Shown: positions 17,161-26,758, counted from the stretch's first letter. The stretch is DNA of 64,000 bases from Silvania confinis (GCF_025564085.1 NZ_JAMGZJ010000078.1:992001-1056000), one strand, 5' to 3'. Made by a program: numbers and translations. The notes: generated by a model not told the origin, from the letters alone.

Positions 17161-17601
17161 ATGTCTTTTTTCACAACTAACAACTGGTTTGTGTGGGCTT
17201 TGCTTTCGGCCGCTTTTGCAGCAATGACGGCAGTTCTTGCAAAGATAGGAATACAGGGCGTTGATTCAGATTTAGCCACACTCATCAGAACGGGTTTTAT
17301 CATCATAATTTTATTTGTATTTGTGACTATGACAGGTAAATGGAGCAACCCACTCACGTTAAGCGGTAAGACCTGGTTGTTTCTTCTTCTTTCCGGATTA
17401 GCCACTGGCGCATCATGGGTCTGTTATTTCCGTGCATTAAAAGTTGGCGAAGCCTTTAAGGTGGCACCTGTAGATAAGCTGAGTGTTGTGCTTGTCGCCG
17501 TTTTTGCCTGTATTTTCCTGGGGGAGCGCCCATCACTCCGTGAGTGGATTGGACTCGGGCTGGTGGCTCTTGGCGTAGTGACGCTATCACTCCGTATATA
17601 G
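17161..17601 (+). CDS. EamA-family (DMT) transporter, single-domain
   Basis: The 146-residue integral membrane protein has about five hydrophobic segments and one EamA repeat (ALLSAAFAAMTAVLAKIGI at the start, VFACIFLGERPSLREWIG near the end). Classic DMT exporters have two repeats and about 300 residues. This one is half size and may act as a homodimer, as do other small DMT proteins. AAGGGG upstream supports ATG 17161. It stands alone after the yebG terminator; the substrate is unknown. Confidence 0.82.
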   Translation: MSFFTTNNWFVWALLSAAFAAMTAVLAKIGIQGVDSDLATLIRTGFIIIILFVFVTMTGKWSNPLTLSGKTWLFLLLSGLATGASWVCYFRALKVGEAFKVAPVDKLSVVLVAVFACIFLGERPSLREWIGLGLVALGVVTLSLRI

Positions 17602-17879
17602 TTACCCTCGAAAACGTAATTAACGTTGAAACAACCAGCTTGATGGAATCAGCGCTTGAGAAGGCGCTGGCAAATCCCTACGCATTACAATTCCCTTTTT
17701 ATAACAAAACTTCACATCACTGTGTGAATTGGTATTTTGCAATATAATTATTATTCTTCAATGCATTGATGGTAATTCCTCAATCCGATAGTGCTTCTGA
17801 AATGTGACGATACGCATCTCTTTGTGAATTTTTTTGCTGCAAACTCTCTCATATATTCACAACATAACGGGAACGAGTT

Positions 17880-19142
17880 ATGACGTTACAGCTGGGCATT
17901 ATCGCGGATGATTTTACCGGTGCGACCGACATTGCAAGCTTTATGGCCCAGGCTGGATGGAATGTCATTCAGCTAAATGGAATCCCTGCTGAGGCCGTTG
18001 ATATGACCGGACTCGACGCCATTGTGATTTCATTAAAAAGCCGCTCCTGCCCGGCATCAGAGGCCGTCGCATTGAGCAGACAGGCCGCGCTGTGGCTTAA
18101 CCATCACGGGTGCAAGCGCCTTTATTTCAAATATTGCTCCACCTTTGATTCCACGCCTGAAGGCAATATTGGCCCAGTCACCGACATGCTGTTGCAGTTG
18201 ATGCAGTCCAGCTTAGCGGTACTGTGCCCGGCGCTGCCCGTTAATGGCCGAACGGTAACCGCCGGACATCTGTTTGTGAACGGTCAGCCGCTTAACGAAT
18301 CAGGTATGGAAAATCACCCCTTAACGCCAATGACTGACGCCAATTTGATGCGCGTCATGGAGAAGCAGGCGTCAGGGGCGTGCGGGCTGGTTCCGCTGAG
18401 CTGTGTACATGCCGGTAACGTGGCCATCCAGGCAAAGATCACTGAGTTGCAAGCCGAGGGGAAACGCTACGCGGTGCTGGATGCGATGACCGAAGAGGAT
18501 TTGCTAACGCTGGCGGCGGCTTTGCCTGAAGGGGTGTTGCTCACCGGCGGGTCGGGTCTGGCCGGTGCGCTGGCAACGCTACAGCCCGGGAATGGCCTGA
18601 ATGACGCGACCGAGCTGTTCGCAACAGCAGGCAAAGCCATTGTGCTGGCTGGTAGTTGTTCCAGCATGACAAACCAGCAGGTGCAGCACTATCGCCAGTT
18701 AGCCCCATCCAGGGCGGTTGATGTGCCACGTGCGGTTGAAGACAGCAGCGCCTATCTCGAGGAGTTGGTTGACTGGTGCCAGTCGCAGTCCGGCGCACTG
18801 GCACCGATGATCTACGCCACACGCCCGGCGGAGGAGGTCAAAGCGCTGCAGGCACGTTTTGGCGTGAAGGTGGCGGGCAGCGCCATTGAGAATTTACTGG
18901 CATCACTGGCGGTCAAACTCAGTCAGTCGGGTGTGAATAAAATCATCGTAGCGGGTGGCGAAACCTCAAGCCTGCTGGTGCAGCGCCTCGGTGTCAGCGG
19001 TTTTACTATTGGCAAGAGCATCGCGCCGGGTGTTCCCTGGGTGAAAGATGTGAACCGTCCACTCTGGCTGGCGTTGAAATCCGGCAACTTCGGTGATGAG
19101 CGCTTCTTTGCCACCGCCCAGGAGATTTTTCATGAACGATAA
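17880..19142 (+). CDS. otnK: 3-oxo-tetronate kinase
   Basis: This 420-residue kinase is of the four-carbon acid sugar kinase (DUF1537) family. The N-terminus has LGIIADDFTGATDIASFMAQ, the substrate domain signature. The C-terminal nucleotide domain has VAGGETSS and GVPWVKD motifs. OtnK phosphorylates 3-oxo-tetronates (from threonate or erythronate) at the 4 position. The next gene, otnC, overlaps its 3' end by 11 bp, so the pair is translationally coupled. The partner dehydrogenase (LtnD-type) and isomerase (OtnI) usually found with it are absent nearby. Confidence 0.9.
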   Translation: MTLQLGIIADDFTGATDIASFMAQAGWNVIQLNGIPAEAVDMTGLDAIVISLKSRSCPASEAVALSRQAALWLNHHGCKRLYFKYCSTFDSTPEGNIGPVTDMLLQLMQSSLAVLCPALPVNGRTVTAGHLFVNGQPLNESGMENHPLTPMTDANLMRVMEKQASGACGLVPLSCVHAGNVAIQAKITELQAEGKRYAVLDAMTEEDLLTLAAALPEGVLLTGGSGLAGALATLQPGNGLNDATELFATAGKAIVLAGSCSSMTNQQVQHYRQLAPSRAVDVPRAVEDSSAYLEELVDWCQSQSGALAPMIYATRPAEEVKALQARFGVKVAGSAIENLLASLAVKLSQSGVNKIIVAGGETSSLLVQRLGVSGFTIGKSIAPGVPWVKDVNRPLWLALKSGNFGDERFFATAQEIFHER

Positions 19143-19779
19143 TGCATTACGTGAGCAAATGGTGAACCTGGCGCAGTCGCTGTTCATGCGCGGATACAGC
19201 AGCGGTGGGTCAGGCAATCTGAGTGCGCGCCTGCAGGACGGTGGCTATCTGATCACCCCGACCAATTCCAGTTTAGGTTCTCTCGATCCAGCCACCCTGA
19301 GTGAGCTGGATAAAAACGGCAACTGGCTGAGCGGCGAAAAACCCTCAAAGGAAGCATTGATGCACCTGGCGTTTTATCAACAGCGGGCCGATGTTGGCGG
19401 TGTGGTGCACCTGCATTCTACGTGGTTAACGGCGCTCTCCTGTTTACCCGGGCTCGATGCCACGAACTGCCTGCCGCCCATCACGCCTTATTATGTTATG
19501 CGGGTCGGCAAACTGCCTTTAATCCGCTACCTGCGTCCCGGGCATCCTGAACTGGCAGACGAAGTGGGCAAACAGGCCAGCGGACATAACGCGATGCTGC
19601 TGGCGAACCATGGGCCGGTTGTGGGTGGGTCCAGCCTGCGTGAAGCCGTATTCAATGCGGAAGAGTTAGAAGATACCGCACGTCTGTGGTTTACTTTACG
19701 ACCGCACGGCTTGGTTACCCTTACGGATGAGCAGGTTGCGGAGCTGCACACCGCGTTTAATACAAAAAAGGCGAGTTAA
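19132..19779 (+). CDS. otnC: 3-oxo-tetronate 4-phosphate decarboxylase (class II aldolase family)
   Basis: The product has 215 residues from ATG 19132, which follows CAGGAG inside the end of otnK. It belongs to the class II aldolase/adducin family: GGSGNLSARL near residue 25 binds phosphate, VVHLHSTW holds metal-binding His residues, and MLLANHGPVV gives a further His. OtnC decarboxylates 3-oxo-tetronate 4-phosphate to dihydroxyacetone phosphate (L-form) or the D equivalent. Together with OtnK it forms the lower part of a threonate/erythronate pathway. Confidence 0.9.
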   Translation: MNDNALREQMVNLAQSLFMRGYSSGGSGNLSARLQDGGYLITPTNSSLGSLDPATLSELDKNGNWLSGEKPSKEALMHLAFYQQRADVGGVVHLHSTWLTALSCLPGLDATNCLPPITPYYVMRVGKLPLIRYLRPGHPELADEVGKQASGHNAMLLANHGPVVGGSSLREAVFNAEELEDTARLWFTLRPHGLVTLTDEQVAELHTAFNTKKAS

Positions 19780-19798
19780 GTTCTCTGAGGAATAACGA

Positions 19799-20587
19799 AT
19801 GCTACCTGATGAACGCCGCATCTATATCTATAGCTATTTGCATCAGCATGCCCATGCGGCCATCAGCGACCTGGTTAAGCTCCTGAATGTCTCTCACATG
19901 ACCATTCGTCGTGATTTAAAAGATATGGAGAATGAAGGTAAGGTCAGTTTGATCAGCGGCGGCGCGAAGCTGAATGACGCCTTGATACAGGAGTTACCGT
20001 ATATCGAAAAGGCCATGCTCCATCATTCGGTGAAACGCAACATCGGAAGGGTGGCCGATAGCCTTATTGAACCAGGGAGTGTGGTCTATCTGGATGCCGG
20101 CACCACCACCTATGAAATTGCCCGCCTGATCGCCAGCAAAATGAAAAAGCTCACGGTCATCACTAATGATTTTATGATCGCTGAATTTCTGATGTCTGCG
20201 CCGCTTATCGAGCTGTACCACACCGGCGGGCGGGTGGACGCCCGCAACCGTTCATCCGTAGGACACAGCGCCGCTCGGTTCATTCGCGAGCACAATATTG
20301 ATATTGCCTTCATCAGCTCCAGTTCATGGGATGCAGAACGGGGAATATCAACGCCCGATGAAGGGAAGATGCTGGTTAAACACGCGGTATTAGCGTCCTC
20401 CCGACGTAAAGTGTTGGTCTCTGACAGCAGTAAATACGGGAAATATGGCATGTTCCATATTTGCGCGCTGGAAGAGGTGGACGATGTGATTTGTGACAAC
20501 CACTTGCCTGTTGAGGTTATTCATCAGCTCCAGCAGCTTAATTTACGCCTTCACCCGGTTTCCTCTGACGTGCAGAAAAATCCGTAA
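19799..20587 (+). CDS. DeoR-family transcriptional regulator
   Basis: This 262-residue regulator has an N-terminal winged helix-turn-helix (AISDLVKLLNVSHMTIRRDL, residues 21-40). A sugar-phosphate-sensing domain of the DeoR C-terminal type follows, with VVYLDAGTTTYEIARL and KVLVSDSSKYGK. It lies 19 bp after otnC in the same direction, so it is probably part of the operon and represses it until a phosphorylated intermediate appears. It is convergent with the aspartase-like gene. Confidence 0.87.
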   Translation: MLPDERRIYIYSYLHQHAHAAISDLVKLLNVSHMTIRRDLKDMENEGKVSLISGGAKLNDALIQELPYIEKAMLHHSVKRNIGRVADSLIEPGSVVYLDAGTTTYEIARLIASKMKKLTVITNDFMIAEFLMSAPLIELYHTGGRVDARNRSSVGHSAARFIREHNIDIAFISSSSWDAERGISTPDEGKMLVKHAVLASSRRKVLVSDSSKYGKYGMFHICALEEVDDVICDNHLPVEVIHQLQQLNLRLHPVSSDVQKNP

Positions 20588-20624
20588 GCTTTGTAGAGCC
20601 TACGGATGGCATCTGTTTGCTGGG

Positions 20625-22025
20625 TTATTTATAGAGTTTGTGAAACAGTTCTGGACGGGTTAATACTATTGGATCGAGAAGTTGAGAGGCGCGCTCTGCG
20701 GACAGCAGACCCGTTTCAACGACAATCTGATAAATACTTTTGCCCTCCTGATCCGCTTTTTTCGCCACATCCGATGCGGTTTTATAATCAAAGAGTGTCG
20801 CAATAACGGTAGAAAGCGCTAACGAGTTACCGGCATCCTGTGCGCAGCGTTCCCGGTTAGCAATAAGACCCTTAAGGCATTTGTCACTGAACAGAGGCAG
20901 ACACTCCGTGAGGAGTCGGCAGGATTCGCAGAGACTATTCAGTATCAGTGACTCCCAGACATTCAGTTCCAGTTCACCTTCGCAGGCACGGGTAATACTG
21001 AGATCGTTGCCCAACACGCGGAAATAAACCTGAATCACCATCTCCGGTATCACCGGGTTGATCTTGCCTGGCATAATTGAGGATCCCGGCTGAACAGCGG
21101 GGAGGGTGATCTCCTCTAATCCGGCTCTGGGGCCGGATGCCATCACTCTAAGATCGGACGCGAGTTTGTTGAGGATATTGGCCGTGCTTTTCAGGGCGGC
21201 AGAGACGGTAATCCAGAAGTCTGCGTTTTGCAGGGCATCAAAGAGATTCTTTTCAGGGGTGAAGTCGAGCCCCGTATTGGTGGATAGCACAGAATAGAAA
21301 GCGTCTTTATATCCGGGCCAGGTGCCAAACTCGGTGCCAATGGCCGTCGCGCCCATTGGCAGTTCAAGACAGAGGTGACGCACGCTGTTGATCAATTGCG
21401 CGGAACGTTCAAACGCGCTTCGGTAGCCGCTGAACTGCTGACCCAGGGTTAACGGCAACGCATCCTGCAAACAGGTTCTGCCAAGCTTTACGTCATCGGA
21501 GAACGCCTCGACCTTCTCACCCAAAACGGCAATAAACGGATGAAGCGCTTCTTCAAGTGCGCCCAGCAGGCGAAAGGCGGTCATCTTCATTGCGGAGGGA
21601 ATAACATCATTTGTCGACTGACACATGTTGATGTGTGTATTGGGATGGACTTCGTCATAGCCTTTTACGCCGGTTAAGATCTCGTTTGCGCGGTTGGCGA
21701 GCACTTCATTGACGTTCATGTTTGTCGACGTCCCGCCACCGCCCTGATAGATATCAACCGGGAACTGCTGCGGCTGGGGTGACGCAATAAGTTCATTAAC
21801 TGCCTGGACGATGGCCGAGAGTTGAGCATCGGTCAGCTTGCCAATACGATGGTTGGCCATCGCGGCCGCTCTCTTAATTTCAAGCAGGCTCTCAATGTAA
21901 CCCGGGATCTGCGCGATGGTGGTTCCCGATATTGAAAAGTTCTCAAGCGCTCTCTGAGTCTGAATTCCGTAGTAGCAGGCGTCTTCAATTTGCCGACAGC
22001 CCAAAGCATCATGTTCGGTACGCAT
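20625..22025 (-). CDS. Aspartate ammonia-lyase-like enzyme (fumarase/aspartase superfamily)
   Basis: The 466-residue lyase has all superfamily landmarks: GGGGTSTNMNVNEVLANRA near residue 95, QSTNDVIPSAM near 137, and the signature GSSIMPGKINP near residue 317, whose loop Ser is the catalytic base. Aspartases convert aspartate to fumarate and ammonia. It is the last gene of the leftward catabolic operon, 97 bp after the bicupin gene. With an asparaginase-like gene in the same operon, release of aspartate and its deamination is plausible. Other members act on N-substituted aspartates, so the substrate may differ. The house-keeping aspA is normally elsewhere in the chromosome. Confidence 0.85.
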   Translation of the reverse strand: MRTEHDALGCRQIEDACYYGIQTQRALENFSISGTTIAQIPGYIESLLEIKRAAAMANHRIGKLTDAQLSAIVQAVNELIASPQPQQFPVDIYQGGGGTSTNMNVNEVLANRANEILTGVKGYDEVHPNTHINMCQSTNDVIPSAMKMTAFRLLGALEEALHPFIAVLGEKVEAFSDDVKLGRTCLQDALPLTLGQQFSGYRSAFERSAQLINSVRHLCLELPMGATAIGTEFGTWPGYKDAFYSVLSTNTGLDFTPEKNLFDALQNADFWITVSAALKSTANILNKLASDLRVMASGPRAGLEEITLPAVQPGSSIMPGKINPVIPEMVIQVYFRVLGNDLSITRACEGELELNVWESLILNSLCESCRLLTECLPLFSDKCLKGLIANRERCAQDAGNSLALSTVIATLFDYKTASDVAKKADQEGKSIYQIVVETGLLSAERASQLLDPIVLTRPELFHKLYK

Positions 22026-22122
22026 ACCTCTTCCTTATTGGATGTTAGAACGGATGTTGTTTGGCCTTATCTGCCCGCGAGGTGAATTCGCAAGCAGATA
22101 AGGTTTAGCCGCAGACAAACCG

Positions 22123-23280
22123 TTACTCTGCATATTCCGGTTTCGCGAGCGCATCCTGAATGGCGGGGGGCAGCATCGAAACCGGCGCAATGTAGCCATC
22201 AGGATCGATGGCAAGCCCTCTGGACGCGGCTTGCTGGATAATCTCTTGCGACCATTCGATGTGTTTTCTCTGATCGCCTGCGGTTAACAGCACAAATTCA
22301 ACGGGACGATCGCCGACGGCGCGGAAGCTGCGCCAGACATTCTCAGGACAGGAAAAGACATCCTGGGGTTGCAGCGTGTCTCTGTTTTCACTGGCCGCGT
22401 CATGGAGCGTAATCTCCAACTCCCCGCTAAACATAATCAGAACCTGTTTCTGGGTCAGTTTATGCTGCCCAATTTGCCCATGCGCAGGGATGCGGCCCCA
22501 CTCAATCGACAGTCCGTGAGGGTTGGTGACTTTAGGATGTTGAAGACGGTCCTGGGTGATCCCATAGCCAATGGCGGGGGCCAGTTCTGCACCATGTCCA
22601 TCAAGGATGCTGTCGAGCAGCGCAGAAGATGAGAACTGGCGCTCGCCGCGGGTGATCGCACGCTCGCACATTTTCGCTACCGAATAATGCGGGAGAGCGG
22701 CAATAGCGGCGGCATCGAGCGGTTGAACCAGTTCCTCAGCGGCGGGGGCGGTTTCGCCAGCCTCGGTATCGATCATCTGATTCGCTTTCGTCAGGTAGAA
22801 ACCATGCTCCGCGGCGGATTTAAGCACGTTGGGATGCCAGATAATTCCGCCGGAATCGTCGCCGCCCAGCGCGGTAAATATCCAGCCATGATCGTCTCCA
22901 ATATTGGTGAAACCACGGAATATCCAGGTCGGAATAGAGATGATATCCCCGGCCTCACCGACGATTTCGCCTTCATCCCCGTTTGCTCCCCAGCGGAACA
23001 GCCACTTACCGTGATAAATCATGAAAACTTCGGCGGTGTAATGGATATGCAGATTATTGGTGATCCCGGCAGGCATTGCCGCCACGCCCAGACCAAAACC
23101 GTGCGGCTCGCTAATGCAGATCTCTTTTTTACTGGCCTGGCTAACACCGGAACCGATCAGGGAGTAATTCTCTTTAAGGTGCGAACCGGGCATCTTGCAG
23201 TCAATAAATGCGACGCGTTCGGGTACCATCTGCGAACGTCTCAGTATACGGGTACTCAGGGTAGTGGTTTTGGTAGTCAT
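22123..23280 (-). CDS. Bicupin protein of unknown function
   Basis: This 385-residue protein has two cupin domains. The first has NNLHIHYTAEVFMIYHGKW, metal-ligand His residues then Glu, near residue 78. The second has GQIGQHKLTQKQVLIMFSGE near residue 275. The first keeps a likely HxH...E metal set; the second keeps fewer ligands and may be structural. Bicupins include dioxygenases (gentisate type), oxalate decarboxylases and isomerases; I cannot place this one. It lies 29 bp after the hydrolase gene in the operon, so it probably acts on the same substrate. Confidence 0.72.
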   Translation of the reverse strand: MTTKTTTLSTRILRRSQMVPERVAFIDCKMPGSHLKENYSLIGSGVSQASKKEICISEPHGFGLGVAAMPAGITNNLHIHYTAEVFMIYHGKWLFRWGANGDEGEIVGEAGDIISIPTWIFRGFTNIGDDHGWIFTALGGDDSGGIIWHPNVLKSAAEHGFYLTKANQMIDTEAGETAPAAEELVQPLDAAAIAALPHYSVAKMCERAITRGERQFSSSALLDSILDGHGAELAPAIGYGITQDRLQHPKVTNPHGLSIEWGRIPAHGQIGQHKLTQKQVLIMFSGELEITLHDAASENRDTLQPQDVFSCPENVWRSFRAVGDRPVEFVLLTAGDQRKHIEWSQEIIQQAASRGLAIDPDGYIAPVSMLPPAIQDALAKPEYAE

Positions 23281-23309
23281 GATTGATCCTGTCTTCAGTT
23301 TGATTACGG

Positions 23310-23999
23310 CTAATGCGTGAGTAGTTCAGCAAGAAGCTTATTGATGCGCTCAGGCTTCTCGAGGGGAGAAAAGTGGCCGCATTGTGGTAAGAGCTCGCAC
23401 CGGGCATCGGGGATCCTGTCTGCCATTTCCCACTGCAGAGCTGGTGGGCATAATTGATCCTCCAGACCTGCGGTCACCAGCGTCGGCACCGTAATAGCAT
23501 GCAGGTCGTCGCGGCTGTCCTGACGGTGCTGGACTGCCAGCATCTGTCGATCAAATACGTTAATCCCTGACCTCTGCGCCATTGCGACAATCGTCTCTTC
23601 AATGTCCGGGTTTTTCATTTCGTGGCATAAATAACCGGGCAGCAGTTGCTGACGCACATAGGGGCCAATACCCATCCTTCTTGCTGCCTGGCGTTGTTCC
23701 GCACGCATGTCGGCCTGCAAATCCGGGCGTGCATTTGTATCGATGAGCGCAAGATGCGTGATGCGTTGTGGCGCCTGGCGCCAGAGTTCAAACGCCAGAA
23801 TCCCGCCAAAAGAGAAGCCCGCGAGGGCAAAGCGAGGGGGCAGGTGCTCCAGAATTCTGGGCGCTAAGGTTGTCATCCTGTCCGCGAAACTGATATCGAT
23901 AACCCGTGGCTGAGCGACCTCTGAAAGCCCGTGCAGCTGTGCACTCCAGAGCCGATCGTCACACAGGGTTCCGGGAAGAAGGACGAGGGGATGTCTCAT
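23310..23999 (-). CDS. Alpha/beta-fold hydrolase
   Basis: This 229-residue cytoplasmic hydrolase has the triad Ser63 (GFSFGG), Asp181 (GLEDQLCPP) and His209 (CGHFSPLE). The oxyanion-side segment is LLPGTLCDDRLW near the start. Family members hydrolyse esters, lactones, thioesters or C-C bonds. It is placed 2 bp after the aldolase gene stop, so translation is coupled. In the operon it could open a lactone or ester made by the cupin or the SnoaL-like enzymes; this is inference. Confidence 0.83.
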   Translation of the reverse strand: MRHPLVLLPGTLCDDRLWSAQLHGLSEVAQPRVIDISFADRMTTLAPRILEHLPPRFALAGFSFGGILAFELWRQAPQRITHLALIDTNARPDLQADMRAEQRQAARRMGIGPYVRQQLLPGYLCHEMKNPDIEETIVAMAQRSGINVFDRQMLAVQHRQDSRDDLHAITVPTLVTAGLEDQLCPPALQWEMADRIPDARCELLPQCGHFSPLEKPERINKLLAELLTH

Positions 24000-24001
24000 G
24001 G

Positions 24002-24760
24002 TTATCCCCGTAATTGCGCGAGCCGGGCAGTGGCAGCGGAACGCAGCAGCTGAATATCATTGCCTGGCGTCAACATATTCAGCCCCACCTCTTTCATTGC
24101 TGAAGCCATTGCCATGTCGTTACAGAAAATACCGACATATTTCTGTTTGCTCTGACAACGTTCGATAATATGGCGAATCGTCACGCCCAGCGCTGCGTCT
24201 TCCCAGTTGCCGCCAGGGGCGATACCCATACTGATTGCCAGATCGTTCGGGCCAATATAGATCCCATCAAGACCGGTGACATCGAGAATATCGTCAATAT
24301 TCTGTACGCCCTTTACGGTTTCAATCATCGCCAGCGTAAGTAAGGTGCTGTTTGCCGCATTAAAATAATCACTGCCGCCATAAAGTAATCCTCGCGCTGG
24401 CCCAAAGCTGCGCGCGCCCAGAGGTGGGTAGCGGCAGGCCCGTACGAAGCGTTCAGCATCCTGCCGGGTATCAATCATCGGACAGATGATGCCATACGCC
24501 CCCGAATCCAGAATTTTATTAATTTCGCCAAAATTGTTTTCGGAACAACGTACCAGTGGCATGGCAGCAGTAGCTGAAATCGCCTGTAATAATGAAGGCA
24601 CGGCATCCATACCTAATTGCCCATGCTGCAGATCGACCGTCACGGAATCGAAACCGCAATGGCCCAGGACTTCCGCAATATAGGGACTATTACAGGAAAG
24701 CCAGGCGTTGAGCGCAGGTTTATTCAGGCTGATAAGATCGTGTAATCGATTAGGCCGCAT
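24002..24760 (-). CDS. HpcH/HpaI-family class II pyruvate aldolase
   Basis: This 252-residue aldolase starts at ATG 24760 behind AGAGAG. An upstream in-frame start at 24781 is less likely. The catalytic His lies in DLQHGQLG (family DxEH equivalent), the metal-binding Glu in MIETVKGVQNIDDIL and the metal Asp in GIYIGPNDLAISMG. Such enzymes cleave 4-hydroxy-2-oxoacids into pyruvate or oxaloacetate-type acids and an aldehyde. In the operon it would be a late, carbon-releasing step. The family Glu next to the catalytic His is Gln here, which may affect specificity. Confidence 0.85.
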   Translation of the reverse strand: MRPNRLHDLISLNKPALNAWLSCNSPYIAEVLGHCGFDSVTVDLQHGQLGMDAVPSLLQAISATAAMPLVRCSENNFGEINKILDSGAYGIICPMIDTRQDAERFVRACRYPPLGARSFGPARGLLYGGSDYFNAANSTLLTLAMIETVKGVQNIDDILDVTGLDGIYIGPNDLAISMGIAPGGNWEDAALGVTIRHIIERCQSKQKYVGIFCNDMAMASAMKEVGLNMLTPGNDIQLLRSAATARLAQLRG

Positions 24761-24816
24761 AATAAATCTCTCTATGAACAAATATATCGGTATCCGTGAA
24801 TAGATGTTGGAGAACG

Positions 24817-25362
24817 TTACGCTAATTCGGTTCGCACAAATGTCATCTGCTCACGATCTTTCATTACGCCAGGGAAGGGCAGTACCGTGCCGTGAAATAC
24901 AGTATAAATACCGGCGGGAAGCAGCTTACAGGCGAGAATCGCTTCGGTAATATTCTGTATCCCGTCCGTGTGTTGCACCACTAACGGGATCATCGACCCT
25001 GTCAGCACCACAGGAATTAGCGGGGCAGGTAAGCACTGATAAAGCGCCTCCCCGGTGTGCGCCAGCGTATCCGTACCGTGGGTAATAATGACGGCGTCAT
25101 TATCGCGACTTTCTGCTAATACACGCTCAATGATCAGATCTCTGTCACTGGCGCTAATTTCAAGAGAGTCTTTACGCATTAAGTCGATATAACGTATCTC
25201 TGTTCCCGGCAGTCGTTGAGCGCGGATATAGGTATCTATCGTTATATCGGCATTACACATGCGAGCCGCCTGTGGATCGTAGGTTTTCGCTATGGTTCCA
25301 CCGGTCATGATCAGCGCAATCCTGAAATTCTTTCGAAAATTAACGTTCAGTTCGTCAGTCAT
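24817..25362 (-). CDS. Short asparaginase-like protein (N-terminal domain only)
   Basis: The product has about 181 residues from ATG 25362, which follows GAGCGAG; a GTG at 25383 would add seven residues. MTGGTIAKTYDP carries the first catalytic Thr, and THGTDTL the second Thr-Asp pair, followed by VVLTGSMIP. It stops after the N-terminal domain: typical type I/II asparaginases have about 330 residues with a second domain. Stand-alone versions exist, and the end (VRTELA) is clean with no frame remnant downstream. It may hydrolyse an amide in the pathway substrate. The next gene starts 56 bp away. Confidence 0.78.
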   Translation of the reverse strand: MTDELNVNFRKNFRIALIMTGGTIAKTYDPQAARMCNADITIDTYIRAQRLPGTEIRYIDLMRKDSLEISASDRDLIIERVLAESRDNDAVIITHGTDTLAHTGEALYQCLPAPLIPVVLTGSMIPLVVQHTDGIQNITEAILACKLLPAGIYTVFHGTVLPFPGVMKDREQMTFVRTELA

Positions 25363-25411
25363 ATTACGAAACTCGCTCAACACGGTTAGCGTTTAACATA
25401 TTTCAGGACAT

Positions 25412-26758
25412 TCAGGCTTGTTTAATAATCTCAAGGTTTGCGCCGCCGCGTTCCCGATAAAACAGCGCAACGGAAATCGTCGTAAAGATAGCCACAGCGA
25501 CCAGGTAATAAGCCGGGGCAAGTTTATCCCCCGTCCAGCCAACGAGCGCAGTGGAAACGAAAGGTGTCGTGCCGCCAAATACAGTGAACGCCAGGTTGTA
25601 GGATATTGCCCCCGCCGTGACGCGGACGCTGGCAGGGAACATTTCCGCCATGCTGACCGTCACCGAGGGGGTGATAAAGAAGAAGATCATCATGAACATC
25701 AGCTGCGCGATGACGGCGACATTAAAGCCACTCATTCCAGCAATAATAAATGTCGGTATGGCAATCACTGCGGCCAGAGTGCTTGCAGTAAGGATCATGG
25801 GCTTACGGCCATAGCGATCCGCCAGCTTTCCGCCCAGCGGCAACAGGCAGCATAAAACAACCAGCGCGATGGAATTGGAGAATAATGCATCCGGTTTCGT
25901 ATGGTTGGCGACCTCAATAAGATAGGTCGTCAAATAGCTACCGAACAAATACGAAGCAACCGCATTACAGATAGCAAAACTAAAGAAGACGCACATATTT
26001 CTCCACTGCGTACTCAATGCACCGCGCAACGGGGCAGAGTCCACGTTCCCGGACTGCAGGACCTTTTTAAACTCAGGCGTATCTTCAAGTTTGATGCGGA
26101 TGTATAACCCAATCGCGCCAATAGGAATAGAGAGCAGGAACGGAATTCGCCATCCCCAGGAGGTGAGGGTCTCTGAAGACATTGAATGAGAGAGCAAACC
26201 TACCAGGCTTGAACCGGCGAGTAGTCCCATAAAGACGCTCACGCCAACAAAGCTGGCATAGAATGCGCGTTTTTTACTCGGGCCATACTCCACGACAAAG
26301 GTCACTGCGCCAGCATACTCGCCGCCCGCTGCAAACCCTTGTACCAGTCGACAGAGGATCAACAATGCCGGGGCCAGGGTTCCCAGCTGGGCGTGTGTAG
26401 GCAGAAGACCTATTGCGCCGGTCGCTGCTGCCATAATCAGGATGGTCATCGCCAGGACTTTTTTCCGCCCCAGCTTATCCGCCATTCGACCAAAGTAGAT
26501 GCCGCCAATCGGTCTGAAGAACAGCGTCAGGGCTAATACGGCATAGGTCATCATGAGCGCAGCGGAACGATCTTCACTGGGGAAAAATATCGTCGCGATA
26601 AGGGGCGCCATGTAACCGAAAATACCGTAATCGAACCATTCGACAAAGTTGCCGATCATCGCGGCGCGTACCGCCTTTCTGGCAATTTTATTTGTGGCTG
26701 CAGTGTCTCGTTCAGCGACGGAGACAAAGCCAACATCTGGAGAAACAACTCTATTCAT
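25412..26758 (-). CDS. MHS-family metabolite:H+ symporter (MFS)
   Basis: This 448-residue inner-membrane transporter has about twelve hydrophobic segments. NFVEWFDYGIFGYMAPLIA at the start, FFRPIGGIYFGRMADKLGRKK, and LADRYGRKP in the centre mark the metabolite:H+ symporter group (ProP, KgtP, ShiA, citrate carriers). It is the first gene of the leftward six-gene operon, so it probably imports the substrate, likely an organic acid, betaine or similar small molecule. A palindromic operator lies 55 bp upstream of the start. Confidence 0.88.
   Translation of the reverse strand: MNRVVSPDVGFVSVAERDTAATNKIARKAVRAAMIGNFVEWFDYGIFGYMAPLIATIFFPSEDRSAALMMTYAVLALTLFFRPIGGIYFGRMADKLGRKKVLAMTILIMAAATGAIGLLPTHAQLGTLAPALLILCRLVQGFAAGGEYAGAVTFVVEYGPSKKRAFYASFVGVSVFMGLLAGSSLVGLLSHSMSSETLTSWGWRIPFLLSIPIGAIGLYIRIKLEDTPEFKKVLQSGNVDSAPLRGALSTQWRNMCVFFSFAICNAVASYLFGSYLTTYLIEVANHTKPDALFSNSIALVVLCCLLPLGGKLADRYGRKPMILTASTLAAVIAIPTFIIAGMSGFNVAVIAQLMFMMIFFFITPSVTVSMAEMFPASVRVTAGAISYNLAFTVFGGTTPFVSTALVGWTGDKLAPAYYLVAVAIFTTISVALFYRERGGANLEIIKQA

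Noticed and set aside
17790..17820. CRP site before otnK (TGTGACGATACGCATCT)
   Set aside because: Only one half-site matches; the second half is too poor to call.
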